Shown piece after piece: positions 41,246 through 55,200 of a stretch of 64,000 bases of DNA. The notes beneath the pieces were generated by a model, which saw only the letters and a list, made by a program, of their open reading frames with translations, was not told the origin of the DNA and searched no databases. The DNA comes from Anisus vortex. Its lineage: Eukaryota; Mollusca; Gastropoda; Planorbidae. Made by a program: the position numbers and the translations under genes. The stretch lies in the NCBI GenBank assembly GCA_949126835.1, contig OX421498.1, forward strand, positions 124,001 through 188,000. The letters run 5' to 3'. Every line of letters starts with the position of its first letter. Position 1 is the first letter of the stretch.

Positions 41246-41834
41246 ATTATGTTTAAGCTTATTAACTGACCAAATTGATAGTTTTATTAAATTCCCAAAT
41301 ATTTTTATTGAGAAGAAAAATGTATTCCTCTATCTAGATTCTAGTTCTACTTACAAATTCCAACTTTTATTTTCCACTTAACAGAAACAATGACACGTTC
41401 TATTGTGCAAACATCGTGCAACTAAAAATCCGATTGCGTAATCGGCTACATGATCACACCTCTCAACCCCAACCCCCAATTTTCCCATTCTACAGCAAGA
41501 GGTCATTCACCCTCATGTTCACTATACAACAAAACGGGCGTTGACCCCCTTTCACTACATGCCTTCACATTCAATGTTGCGATCGGGTGCAATTTCTCCT
41601 TCTCACCCCCCCCCCCATCCTCCTACTAGATCACAGTACTCTGAATGCCCCCCCCCCCCCCCGCCCCCAATGTTAATACTACCCTGAGCCCCCTTTGACA
41701 TCCATTCATCTTCTAAATTTGAAACAACCAACAACCAGTTATTAAACTAGTTATTCGTTTTGTAAATCGCTCAAACTTAAAAGATTTATCTGTAATGGTT
41801 TTCAAAGCCACTCAAAAATCGTGCTGAAGATTAT
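41246..41834. other. Non-coding stretch, nothing recognised
   Basis: It has C-runs at 41608-41616 and 41650-41662. No exon or element was identified. Confidence 0.45.
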
Positions 41835-42505
41835 CGTTCACATAATAACTGCCATTTGTAAAGATTTATTGTGACAAGTAGTCTATAGGATAATTGCCAT
41901 TTTTAACGATGTATTGTGACAAGTAGTCTATAGGATAACTGCCATTTGTAAAGATGTATTGTGAAAAGTAGTCTATAGGATAATTGCCATTTGTAACGAT
42001 GTATTGTGACAAGTAGTCTATAGGATAACTGCCATTTTAAACGATGTATTGTGACAAGTAGTCTATAGGATAACTGCCATTTGTAACGATGTATTGTGAC
42101 AAGTAGTCTATAGGATAACTGCCATTTGTAACGATGTATTGTGACAAGTAATCTATAGGATAACTGCCTTTTGTAAAGATGTATTGTGAGAAGTAGTCTA
42201 TAGGATAATTGCCATTTGTAACGATGTATTGTGACAAGTAGTCTATAGGATAACTGCCATTTGTAAAGATGTATTGTGAGAAGTAGTCTATAGGATAACT
42301 GCCATTTGTAAAGATGTATTGTGACAAGTAGTCTATAGGATAACTGCCATTTGTAAAGATGTATTGTGACAAGTAGTCTATAGGATAACTGCCATTTGTA
42401 AAGATGTATTGTGACAAGTAGTCTATAGGATAACTGCCATTTGTAAAGATGTATTGTGAAAAGTAGTCTATAGGATAACTGCCATTTGTAAAGATGTATT
42501 GTGAC
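41835..42505. repeat. 45-bp minisatellite
   Basis: About 15 units of 45 bp (GTCTATAGGATAACTGCC, then ATTTGTAAAGATGTATTGTG). The minus strand keeps a 167-codon frame of 15-residue repeats (YIFTNGSYPIDYLSQ) across eleven of the units. Substitutions such as F/V and L/F occur, but there is no start context, signal peptide or family match, so it is listed as a repeat. Confidence 0.96.
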
Positions 42506-42544
42506 TGTTCATTTACCCCTCGCGGGCGAATCTCTCGCAAAGAA

Positions 42545-42885
42545 ATAGTCTTGATGTTTACACCTTACATATAGGTATTGTTTACGCCTTACATATAAGC
42601 ACTGTTTACATCTTACATATAGGTATTGTTTACACCTTACATATAAGCACTGTTTACATCTTACATATAGGTATTGTTTACACCTTACATATAAGCATTG
42701 TTTACATCTTACATATAGGTATTGTTTTCACCTTACATATAAGCATTGTTTACATCTTACATATAGGTATTGTTAACACCTTACATATAAGCACTGTTTA
42801 CATCTTACATATAGGTATTGTTTACACCTTACATATAAGCATTGTTTACATCTTACATAAAGGCACTGTTTACACATAATAACAT
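42545..42885. repeat. 24-bp minisatellite with 48-bp dimer pattern
   Basis: About 14 units of CTTACATATA plus GGTATTGTTTACAC or AGCACTGTTTACAT. The two variants alternate strictly for most of the array, so the amplified unit is the 48-bp dimer. Confidence 0.95.
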
Positions 42886-43292
42886 ATACTTTTTTTTTAC
42901 ATAATAGACTTTTTTTTAAAAGGCAAACCTTGGATGTTGGGAGGGGGTGGGAGCTAGTCTATATAAAGGGCTGGGGGTGGGGGATGTTTTGTAGTCAATG
43001 AAGAAACCAAAAACGTGTATTTTTTTTGAAGAATGTTTGTGTAGATACTTTTTTACTCGCCAGACTTTTCCTGTAATATTAGTTGCGGACGGAGTAGGGG
43101 GGGGGGGTGGTGGAAGAGAGGGTGAAAAAAGGGAATGAGGGGAGGAAAGCAAGGGTGGGGAAAGCAAGTGTGGAAGGAGAGAGGGGGGCGGCTATCTAGT
43201 CTGACCAATAATTGTGATGCCTGTATTGCGTGCAGCTAAAGTCTCATTTTAAGGTTTATAGAGTGCTGGGGGAGTCAGACGGAAAAAGAGAG
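42886..43292. other. Non-coding spacer before the satellite
   Basis: T-runs, then G-rich sequence (GGGAGGGGGTGGGAGC and similar). The minus-strand frame here is Pro/Ser/Leu-rich low-complexity sequence. No exon was seen. Confidence 0.5.
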
Positions 43293-46200
43293 GGATCGAT
43301 AGTAATACAGAGAGTGAGAGAGTAATATAAAGAGTGAGAGAGTAATATAGAGAGTGAGAGAGTAATATAAAGAGTGAGAGAGTAATATAGAGAGTGAGAA
43401 ATATAGAGAGTGAGAGAGTAATATAGAGAGTGAGAGAGTAATATAGAGAGTGAGAGAGTAATATAGAGAGTGAGAGAGTAATATAGAGAGTGAGATAGTA
43501 ATATAGAGAGTGAGAGAGTAATATAGAGAGTGAGAGAGTAATATAGAGAGTGAGAGAGTAATATAGAGAGTGAGATAGTAATATAGAGAGTGAGAGAGTA
43601 ATATAGAGAGTGAGATAGTAATATAGAGAGTGAGAGAGTAATATAGAGAGTGAGAGAGTAATATAGAGAGTGAGAGAGTAATATAGAGAGTGAGAGAGTA
43701 ATATAGAGAGTGAGAGAGTAATATAGAGAGTGAGAGAGTAATATAGAGAGTGAGATAGTAATATAGAGAGTGAGATAGTAATATAGAGAGTGAGAGAGTA
43801 ATATAGAGAGTGAGATAGTAATATAAATAGTGAGAGAGTAATATAAATAGTGAGAGAGTAATATAGAGAGTAAGAGTAATATAGAGAGTGAGATAGTAAT
43901 ATAGAGAGTGAGAGAGTAATATAGAGAGTGAGATAGTAATATAAATAGTGAGAGAGTAATATAGAGAGTGAGAGAGTAATATAGAGAATGAGAGAGTAAT
44001 ATAGAGAGTGAGAGAGTAATATAGAGAGTGAGAGAGTAATATAGAGAGTGAGAGAGTAATATAGAGAGTGAGAGAGTAATATAGAGAGTGAGAGAGTAAT
44101 ATAGAGAGTGAGAGAGTAATATAGAGAGTGAGAGAGTAATATAAATAGTGAGAGAGTAATATAGAGAGGGAGAGAGTAATATAGAGAGTGAGAGAGTAAT
44201 ATAGAGAGTGAGATAGTAATATAGAGAGTGTGAGAGTAATATAGAGAGTGAGATAGTAATATAGAGAGTGAGATAGTAATATAGAGAGTGAGAGAGTAAT
44301 ATAGAGAGTGAGATAGTAATATAGAGAGTGAGATAGTAATATAAATAGTGAGAGAGTAATATAGAGAGTGAGATAGTAATATAAATAGTGAGAGAGTAAT
44401 ATAGAGAGTGAGATAGTAATAAAGAGAGTGAGAGAGTAATATAGAGAGTGAGAGAGTAATATAGAGAGTGAGAGAGTAATATAGAGAGTGAGATAGTAAT
44501 ATAGAGAGTGAGATAGTAATATAGAGAGTGAGATAAAAATATAAATAGTGAGAGAGTAATATAGAGAGTGAGATAGTAATATAAATAGTGAGAGAGTAAT
44601 ATAGAGAGTGAGATAGTAATATAAATAGTGAGAGAGTAATATAGAGAGTGAGATAGTAATATAGAGAGTGAGATAGTAATATATATAGTGAGAGAGTAAT
44701 ATAGAGAGTGAGAGTAATATAGAGAGTGAGATAGTAATATAGAGAGTGAGATAGTAATATAGAGAGTGAGAGAGTAATATAGAGAGTGAGAGAGTAATAT
44801 AGAGAGTGAGATAGTAATATAGAGAGTGAGATAGTAATATAGAGAGTGAGATAGTAATATAAATAGTGAGAGAGTAATATAGAGAGTGAGATAGTAATAT
44901 AAATAGTGAGAGAGTAATATAGAGAGTGAGATAGTAATATAAATAGTGAGAGAGTAATATAGAGAGTGAGATAGTAATATAGAGAGTGAGATAGTAATAT
45001 AAATAGTGAGAGAGTAATATAGAGAGTGAGATAGTAATATAGAGAGTGAGAGAGTAATATAGAGAGTGAGATAGTAATATAGAGAGTGAGAGAGTAATAT
45101 AGAGAGTGAGAGAGTAATATAGAGAGTGAGAGAGTAATATAGAGAGTGAGATAGTAATATAGAGAGTGAGAGAGTAATATAGAGAGTGAGATAGTAATAT
45201 AGAGAGTGAGATAGTAATATAGAGAGTGAGAGAGTAATATAGAGAGTGAGATATTAATATAGAGAGTGAGATAGTAATATAGAGAGTGAGATAGTAATAT
45301 AGAGAGTGAGATAGTAATATAGAGAGTGAGAGAGTAATATAGAGAGTGAGATAGTAATATAGAGAGTGAGATAGTAATATAGAGAGTGAGATAGTAATAT
45401 AGAGAGTGAGATAGTAATATAGAGAGTGAGAGAGTAATATAGAGAGTGAGAGAGTAATATAGAGAGTGAGATAGTAATATAGAGAGTGAGAGAGTAATAT
45501 AGAGAGTGAGATAGTAATATAGAGAGTGAGAGAGTAATATAGAGAGTGAGATAGTAATATAGAGAGTGAGAGAGTAATATAGAGAGTGAGAGAGTAATAT
45601 AGAGAGTGAGAGAGTAATATAGAGAGTGAGAGAGTAATATAGAGAGTGAGAGAGTAATATAGAGAGTGAGAGAGTAATATAGAGAGTGAGATAGTAATAT
45701 AGAGAGTGAGAGAGTAATATAGAGAGTGAGATAGTAATATAGACAGTGAGAGAGTAATATAAATAGTGAGAGAGTAATATAGAGAGTGAGAGAGTAATAT
45801 AGAGAGTGAGAGAGTAATATAGAGAGTGAGAGAGTAATATAAATAGTGAGAGAGTAATATAGAGAGTGAGAGAGTAATATAGAGAGTGAGAGAGTAATAT
45901 AGAGAGTGAGATAGTAATATAGAGAGTGAGAGAGTAATATAAATAGTGAGAGAGTAATATAGAGAGTGAGATAGTAATATAGAGAGTGAGATAGTAATAT
46001 AAATAGTGAGAGAGTAATATAGAGAGTGAGAGAGTAATATAGAGAGTGAGAGAGTAATATAGAGATTGAGATAGTAATATAAATAGTGAGAGAGTAATAA
46101 AGAGAGTGAGAGAGTAATATAGAGAGTGAGAGAGTAATATAGAGAGTGAGAGAGTAATATAAATAGTGAGAGAGTAATATAGAGAGTGAGAGAGTAATAT

Positions 46201-49200
46201 AGAGAGTGAGAGAGTAATATAGAGAGTGAGATAGTAATATAGAGAGTGAGAGAGTAATATAAATAGTGAGAGAGTAATATAGAGAGTGAGATAGTAATAT
46301 AGAGAGTGAGATAGTAATATAAATAGTGAGAGAGTAATATAGAGAGTGAGAGAGTAATATAGAGAGTGAGATAGTAATATAAATAGTGAGAGAGTAATAT
46401 AGAGAGTGACAGAGTAATATAGAGAGTGAGAGAGTAATATAGAGAGTGAGATAGTAACATAAATAGTGAGAGAGTAATATAGAGAGTGAGAGAGTAATAT
46501 AGAGAGTGAGAGAGTAATATAGAGAGTGAGATAGTAATATAGAGAGTGAGAGAGTAATATAGAGAGTGAGAGAGTGAATATAGAGAGTGAGATAGTAATA
46601 TAAATAGTGAGAGAGTAATATAGAGAGTGAGAGTAATATAGAGAGTGAGAGAGTAATATAGAGAGTGAGATAGTAATATAAATAGTGAGAGAGTAATATA
46701 GAGAGTGAGATAGTAATATAAATAGTGAGAGAGTAATATAGAGAGTGAGATAGTAATATAGAGAGTGAGAGAGTAATATAGAGAGTGAGATAGTAATATA
46801 GAGAGTGAGAGAGTAATATAGAGAGTGAGATAGTAATATAAATAGTGAGAGAGTAATACAGAGAGTGAGAGAGTAATATAGAGAGTGAGAGTAATATAGA
46901 GAGTGAGAGAGTAATATAAATAGTGAGAGAGTAATATAGAGAGTGAGATAGTAATATAGAGAGTGAGATAGTAATATAAATAGTGAGAGAGTAATATAGA
47001 GAGTGAGAGAGTAATATAGAGAGTGAGATAGTAATATAAATAGTGAAAGAGTAATATAGAGAGTGAGAGAGTAATATAGAGAGTGAGAGAGTAATATAGA
47101 GAGTGAGATAGTAATATAAATAGTGAGAGAGTAATATAGAGAGTGAGAGAGTAATATAGAGAGTGAGAGAGTAATATAGAGAGTGAGAGAGTAATATAGA
47201 GAGTGAGAGAGTAATATAGAGAGTGAGAGAGTAATATAGAGAGTGAGATAGTAATATAAATAGTGAGAGAGTAATATAGAGAGTGAGAGAGTAATATAGA
47301 GAGTGAGATAGTAATATAGAGAGTGAGAGTAATATAGAGAGTGAGAGAGTAATATAGAGAGTGAGATAGTAATATAAATAGTGAGAGAGTAATATAGAGA
47401 AAGAGATAGTAATATAAATAGTGAGAGAGTAATATAGAGAGTGAGATAGTAATATAGAGAGTGAGAGAGTATTATAGAGAGTGAGATAGTAATATAGAGA
47501 GTGAGAGAGTAATATAGAGATTGAGATAGTAATATAAATAGTGAGAGAGTAATACAGAGAGTTAGAGAGTAATATAGATAGTGAGAGTAATATAGAGAGT
47601 GAGATAGTAATATAAATAGTGAGAGAGTAATATAGAGAGTGAGAGAGTAATATAGAGAGTGAGATAGTAATATAGAGAGTGAGAGAGTAATATAGAGAGT
47701 GAGAGAGTAATATAGAGAGTGAGAGTAATATAGAGAGTGAGATAGTAATATAAATAGTGAGAGAGTAATATAGAGAGTGAGAGAGTAATATAGAGAGTGA
47801 GAGAGTAATATAGAGAGTGAGAGAGTAATATAGAGAGTGAGAGTAATATAGAGAGTGAGATAGTAATATAAATAGTGAGAGAGTAATATAGAGAGTGAGA
47901 TAGTAATATAAATAGTGAGATAGTAATATAAATAGTGAGAGAGTAATATAGAGAGTGAGAGAGTAATATAGAGAGTGAGAGTAATATAGAGAGTGAGATA
48001 GTAATATAAATAGTGAGAGAGTAATATAGAGAGTGAGAGTAATATAGAGAGTGAGAGAGTAATATAGAGAGTGAGATAGTAATATAGAGAGTGAGATAGT
48101 AATATAGAGAGTGAGAGAGTAATATAGAGAGTGAGATAGTAATATAGAGAGTGAGAGAGTAATATAAATAGTGAGAGAGTAATATAGAGAGTGAGTTAGT
48201 AATATAGAGAGTGAGAGAGTAATATAGAGAGTAAGATAGTAATATAAATAGTGAGAGAGTAATATAGAGAGTGAGATAGTAATAGAGAGAGTGAGAGAGT
48301 AATATAGAGAGTGAGATAGTAATATAAATAGTGAGAGAGTAATATAGAGAGTGAGATAGTAATATAAATAGTGAGAGAGTAATATAGAGAGTGAGAGAGT
48401 AATATAGAGAGTGAGAGAGTAATATAGAGAGTGAGATAGTAATATAAATAGTGAGAGAGTAATATAGAGAGTGAGATAGTAATATAAATAGTGAGAGAGT
48501 AATATAGAGAGTGAGATAGTAATATAGAGAGTGAGAGAGTAATATAGAGAGTGAGAGAGTAATATAAATAGTGAGAGAGTAATATAGAGAGTGAGAGAGT
48601 AATATAGAGAATGAGAGAGTAATATAGAGAGTGAGAGAGTAATATAGAGAGTGAGATAGTAATATAGAGAGTGAGAGAGTAATATAGAGAGTGAGAGAGT
48701 AATATAGAGAGTGAGATAGTAATATAAATAGTGAGAGAGTAATATAGAGAGTGAGAGAGTAATATAGAGAGTGAGAGAGTAATATAGAGAGTGAGAGAGT
48801 AATATAGAGAGTGAGATAGTAATATAGAGAGTGAGAGAGTAATATAGAGAGTGAGAGAGTAATATAGAGAGTGAGAGAGTAATATAGAGAGTGAGAGAGT
48901 AATATAAATAGTGAGAGAGTAATATAGAGAGTGAGATAGTAATATAGAGAGTGAGAGAGTAATATAGAGAGTGAGAGAGTTATATAGAGAGTGAGATAGT
49001 AATATAGAGAGTGAGAGAGTAATATAGAGAGTGAGAGAGTAATATAGAGAGTGAGAGAGTAATATAGAGAGTGAGAGAGTAATATAAATAGTGAGAGAGT
49101 AATATAGAGAGTGAGATAGTAATATAGAGAGTGAGATAGTAATATAGAGAGTGAGATAGTAATATAAATAGTGAGAGAGTAATATAGAGAGTGAGATAGT

Positions 49201-52200
49201 AATATAGAGAGTGAGAGAGTAATATAGAGAGTGAGATAGTAATATAAATAGTGAGAGAGTAATATAGAGAGTGAGATAGTAATATAGAGAGTGAGAGAGT
49301 AATATAGAGAGTGAGATAGTAATATAAATAGTGAGAGAGTAATATAGAGAGTGAGATAGTAATATAAATAGTGAGAGAGTAATATAGAGAGTGAGATAGT
49401 AATATACAGAGTGAGAGAGTAATATAGAGAGTGAGATAGTAATATAAATAACGAGAGAGTAATATAGAGAGTGAGAGAGTAATATAGAGAGTGAGATAGT
49501 AATATAAATAGTGAGAGAGTAATATAGAGAGTGAGAGAGTAGTATAGAGAGTGAGATAGTAATATAAATAGTGAGAGAGTAATACAGAGAGTGAGAGAGT
49601 AATATAGAGAGTGAGAGTAATATAGAGAGTGAGAGAGTAATATAGAGAGTGAGATAGTAATATAGAGAGTGAGAGAGTAATATAGAGAGTGAGATAGTAA
49701 TATAAATAGTGAGAGAGTAATATAGAGAGTGAGAGAGTAATATAGAGAGTGAGATAGTAATATAGAGAGTGAGAGAGTAATATAGAGAGTGAGATAGTAA
49801 TATAAATAGTGAGAGAGTAATATAGAGAGTGAGATAGTAATATAAATAGTGAGAGAGTAATATAGAGAGTGAGAGAGTAATATAGAGAGTGAGATAGTAA
49901 TATAAATAGTGAGAGAGTAATATAGAGAGTGAGAGAGTAATATAGAGAGTGAGAGAGTAATATAGAGAGTGAGATAGTAATATAAATAGTGAGAGAGTAA
50001 TATAGAGAGTGAGAGAGTAATATAGAAAGTGAGATAGTAATATAAATAGTGAGAGAGTAATATAGAGAGTGAGATAGTAATATAGAGAGTGAGAGAGTAA
50101 CATAAATAGTGAGAGAGTAATATAGAGAGTGAGATAGTAATATAAATAGTGAGAGAGTAATATAGAGAGTGAGATAGTAATATAAATAGTGAGAGAGTAA
50201 TATAGAGAGTGAGATAGTAATATAAATAGTGAGAGAGTAATAAAGAGATTGAGAGAGTAATATAGAGAGTGAGAGAGTATTATAGAGAGTGAGAGAGTAA
50301 TATAGAGAGTGAGAGAGTAATATAGAGAGTGAGAGTAATATAGAGAGTGAGATAGTAATATAAATAGTGAGAGAGTAATATAGAGAGTGAGAGAGTAATA
50401 TAGAGAGTGAGAGAGTAATATAGAGAGTGAGAGAGTAATATAGAGAGTGAGAGAGTAATATAGAGAGTGAGAGTAATATAGAGAGTGAGATAGTAATATA
50501 AATAGTGAGAGAGTAATACAGAGAGTGAGAGAGTAATATAGAGAGTGATAGTAATATAGAGAGTGAGAGAGTAATATAGAGAGTGAGATAGTAATATAGA
50601 GAGTGAGAGAGTAATATAGAGAGTGAGAGAGTAATATAAATAGTGAGAGAGTAATATAGAGAGTGAGATAGTAATATAGAGAGTGAGAGAGTAATATAGA
50701 GAGTGAGATAGTAATATAGAGAGTGAGATAGTAATATAGAGAGTGAGAGAGTAATATAGAGAGTGAGAGAGTAATATAGAGAGTGAGAGAGTAATATAGA
50801 GAGTGAGAGAGTAATATAAATAGTATGAGAGTAATATAGAGAGTGAGATAGTAATATAGAGAGTGAGAGAGTAATATAGAGAGTGAGAGAGTAATATAGA
50901 GAGTGAGATAGTAATATAGAGAGTGAGAGAGTAATATAGAGAGTGAGAGAGTAATATAGAGAGTAAGAGAGTAATATAAATAGTGAGAGAGTAATATAGA
51001 GAGTGAGATTGTAATATAGAGAGTGAGAGAGTAATATAGAGAGTGAGATAGTAATATAAATAGTGAGAGAGTAATATAGAGAGTGAGATAGTAATATAGA
51101 GAGTGAGAGAGTAATATAGAGAGTGAGATAGTAATATAAATAGTGAGAGAGTAATATAGAGAGTGAGATAGTAATATAGAGAGTGAGAGAGTAATATAGA
51201 GAGTGAGATAGTAATATAAATAGTTAGAGAGTAATATAGAGAGTGAGATAGTAATATAAATAGTGAGAGAGTAATATAGAGAGTGAGAAAGTAATATAGA
51301 GAGTGAGAGAGTAATATAGAGAGTGAGATAGTAATATAAATAGTGAGAGAGTAATATAGAGAGTGAGAGAGTAATATAGAGAGTGAGATAGTAATATAAA
51401 TAGTGAGAGAGTAATATAGAGAGTGAGAGAGTAATATACAGAGTGAGATAGTAATATAAATAGTGAGAGTGTAATACAGAGAGTGAGAGAGTAATATAGA
51501 GAGTGAGAGTAATATAGAGAGTGAGAGAGTAATATAGAGAGTGAGATAGTAATATAGAGAGTGAGAGAGTAATATAGAGAGTGAGAAAGTAATATAAATA
51601 GTGAGAGAGTAATATAGAGAGTGAGAGAGTAATATAGAGAGTGAGAGAGTAATATAGAGAGTGAGAGAGTAATATAGAGAGTGAGAGAGTAATATAGAGA
51701 GTGAGAGAGTAATATAAATAGTGAGAGAGTAATATAGAGAGTGAGAGAGTAATATAGAGAGTGAGAGAGTAATATAGAGAGTGAGAGAGTAATATAGAGA
51801 GTGAGATAGTAATATAGAGAGTGAGAGAGTAATATAGAGAGTGAGAGAGTAATATAGAGAGTGAGAGAGTAATATAGAGAGTGAGAGAGTAATATAAATA
51901 GTGAGAGAGTAATATAGAGAGTGAGATAGTAATATAGAGAGTGAGAGAGTAATATAAATAGTGAGAGAGTAATAAAGAGATTGAGAGAGTAATATAGAGA
52001 GTGAGAGAGTATTATAGAGAGTGAGAGAGTAATATAGAGAGTGAGAGAGTAATATAGAGAGTGAGAGTAATATAGAGAGTGAGATAGTAATATAAATAGT
52101 GAGAGAGTAATATAGAGAGTGAGAGAGTAATATAGAAAGTGAGAGAGTAATATAGAGAGTGAGAGAGTAATATAGAGAGTGAGAGAGTAATATAGAGAGT

Positions 52201-55200
52201 GAGAGTAATATAGAGAGTAAGATAGTAATATAAATAGTGAGAGAGTAATACAGAGAGTGAGAGAGTAATATAGAGAGTGAGAGTAATATAGAGAGTGAGA
52301 GAGTAATATAGAGAGTGAGATAGTAATATAGAGAGTGAGAGAGTAATATAGAGAGTGAGAGAGTAATATAGAGAGTGAGAGAGTAATATAGAGAGTGAGA
52401 TAGTAATATAGAGAGTGAGAGAGTAATATAGAGAGTGAGATAGTAATATAAATAGTGAGAGAGTAATATAGAGAGTGATATAGTAATATAGAGAGTGAGA
52501 GAGTAATATAAATAGTGAGAGATTAATATAGAGAGTGAGATAGTAATATAGAGAGTGAGAGAGTAATATAGAGAGTGAGATAGTAATATAGAGAGTGAGA
52601 GAGTAATATAGAGAGTGAGATAGTAATATAGAGAGTGAGAGAGTAATATAAATAGTGAGAGAGTAATATAGAGAGTGAGAGAGTAATATAGAGAGTGAGA
52701 GAGTAATATAAATAGTGAGAGAGTAATATAGAGAGTGAGATAGTAATATAAATAGTGAGAGAGTAATATAGAGAGTGAGATAGTAATATAGAGAGTGAGA
52801 GAGTAATATAGAGAGTGAGATAGTAATATAAATAGTGAGAGAGTAATATAGAGAGTGAGATAGTAATATAGAGAGTGAGAGAGTAATATAGAGAAAGAGA
52901 GAGTAATATAGAGAGTGAGATAGTAATATAGAGAGTGAGAGAGTAATATAGAGAGTGAGAGAGTAATATAGAGAGTGAGAGAGTAATATAGAGAGTGAGA
53001 TAGTAATATAAATAGTGAGAGAGTAATATAGAGAGTGAGATAGTAATATAGAGAGTGAGAGAGTAATATAGAGAGTGAGAGAGTAATATAAATAGTGAGA
53101 GAGTAATATAGAGAGTGAGATAGTAATATAGAGAGTGAGAGAGTAATATAGAGAGTGAGAGAGTAATATAGAGAGTGAGATAGTAATATAGAGAGTGAGA
53201 GAGTAATATAAATAGTGAGAGAGTAATATAGAGAGTGAGATAGTAATATAGAGAGTGAGAGAGTAATATAGAGAGTGAGATAGTAATATAAATAGTGAGA
53301 GAGTAATATAGAGAGTGAGATAGTAATATAGAGAGTGAGAGAGTAATATAGAGAGTGAGATAGTAATATAAATAGTTAGAGAGTAATATAGAGAGTGAGA
53401 TAGTAATATAAATAGTGAGAGAGTAATATAGAGAGTGAGATAGTAATATAGAGAGTGAGAGAGTAATATAGAGAGTGAGATAGTAATATAAATAGTGAGA
53501 GAGTAATATAGAGAGTGAGAGAGTAATATAGAGAGTGAGATAGTAATATAAATAGTGAGAGAGTAATATAGAGAGTGAGAGAGTAATATACAAAGTGAGA
53601 TAGTAATATAAATAGTGAGAGTGTAATACAGAGAGTGAGAGAGTAATATAGAGAGTGAGAGTAATATAGAGAGTGAGAGAGTAATATAGAGAGTGAGATA
53701 GTAATATAGAGAGTGAGAGAGTAATATAGAGAGTGAGAAAGTAATATAAATAGTGAGAGAGTAATATAGAGAGTGAGAGAGTAATATAGAGAGTGAGAGA
53801 GTAATATAGAGAGTGAGAGAGTAATATAGAGAGTGAGAGAGTAATATAGAGAGTGAGAGAGTAATATAAATAGTGAGAGAGTAATATAGAGAGTGAGAGA
53901 GTAATATAGAGAGTGAGAGAGTAATATAGAGAGTGAGAGAGTAATATAGAGAGTGAGATAGTAATATAGAGAGTGAGAGAGTAATATAGAGAGTGAGAGA
54001 GTAATATAGAGAGTGAGAGAGTAATATAGAGAGTGAGAGAGTAATATAAATAGTGAGAGAGTAATATAGAGAGTGAGATAGTAATATAGAGAGTGAGAGA
54101 GTAATATAGAGAGTGAGATAGTAATATAAATAGTGAGAGAGTAATATAGAGAGTGAGATAGTAATATAGAGAGTGAGAGAGTAATATAGAGAGTGAGATA
54201 GTAATATAAATAGTGAGAGCGTAATATAGAGAGTGAGATAGTAATATAGAGAGTGAGAGAGTAATATAGAGAGTGAGATAGTAATATAAATAGTGACAGA
54301 GTAATATAGAGAGTGAGATAGTAATATAAATAGTGAGAGAGTAATATAGAGAGTGAGAGAGTAATATAGAGAGTGAGATAGTAATATAAATAGTGAGAGA
54401 GTAATATAGAGAGTGAGAGAGTAATATAGAGAGTGAGAGAGTAATATAGAGAGTGAGATAGTAATATAAATAGTGAGAGAGTAATATAGAGAGTGAGATA
54501 GTAATATAGAGAGTGAGAGAGTAATATAGAGAGTGAGATAGTAATATAAATAGTGAGAGAGTAATATAGAGAGTGAGATAGTAATATAGAGAGTGAGAGA
54601 GTAACATAAATAGTGAGAGAGTAATATAGAGAGTGAGATAGTAATATAAATAGTGAGAGAGTAATATAGAGAGTGAGATAGTAATATAAATAGTGAGAGA
54701 GTAATATAGAGAGTGAGATAGTAATATAAATAGTGAGAGAGTAATAAAGAGATTGAGAGAGTAATATAGAGAGTGAGAGAGTAATATAGAGAGTGAGAGT
54801 AATATAGAGAGTGAGATAGTAATATAAATAGTGAGAGAGTAACATAAATAGTGAGAGAGTAATATAGAGAGTGAGATAGTAATATAAATAGTGAGAGCGT
54901 AATATAGAGAGTGAGATAGTAATATAAATAGTGAGAGAGTAATATAGAGAGTGAGATAGTAATATAAATAGTGAGAGAATAATAAAGAGATTGAGAGAGT
55001 AATATAGAGAGTGAGAAAGTATTATAGAGAGTGAGAGAGTAATATAGAGAGTGAGATAGTAATATAAAAAGTAAGAGAGTAATAAAGAGATTGAGAGAGT
55101 AATATAGAGAGTGAGAGAGTAATATAGAGAGTGAGAGTAATATAGAGAGTGAGATAGTAATATAAATAGTGAGAGAGTAATATAGAGAGTTAGAGAGTAA

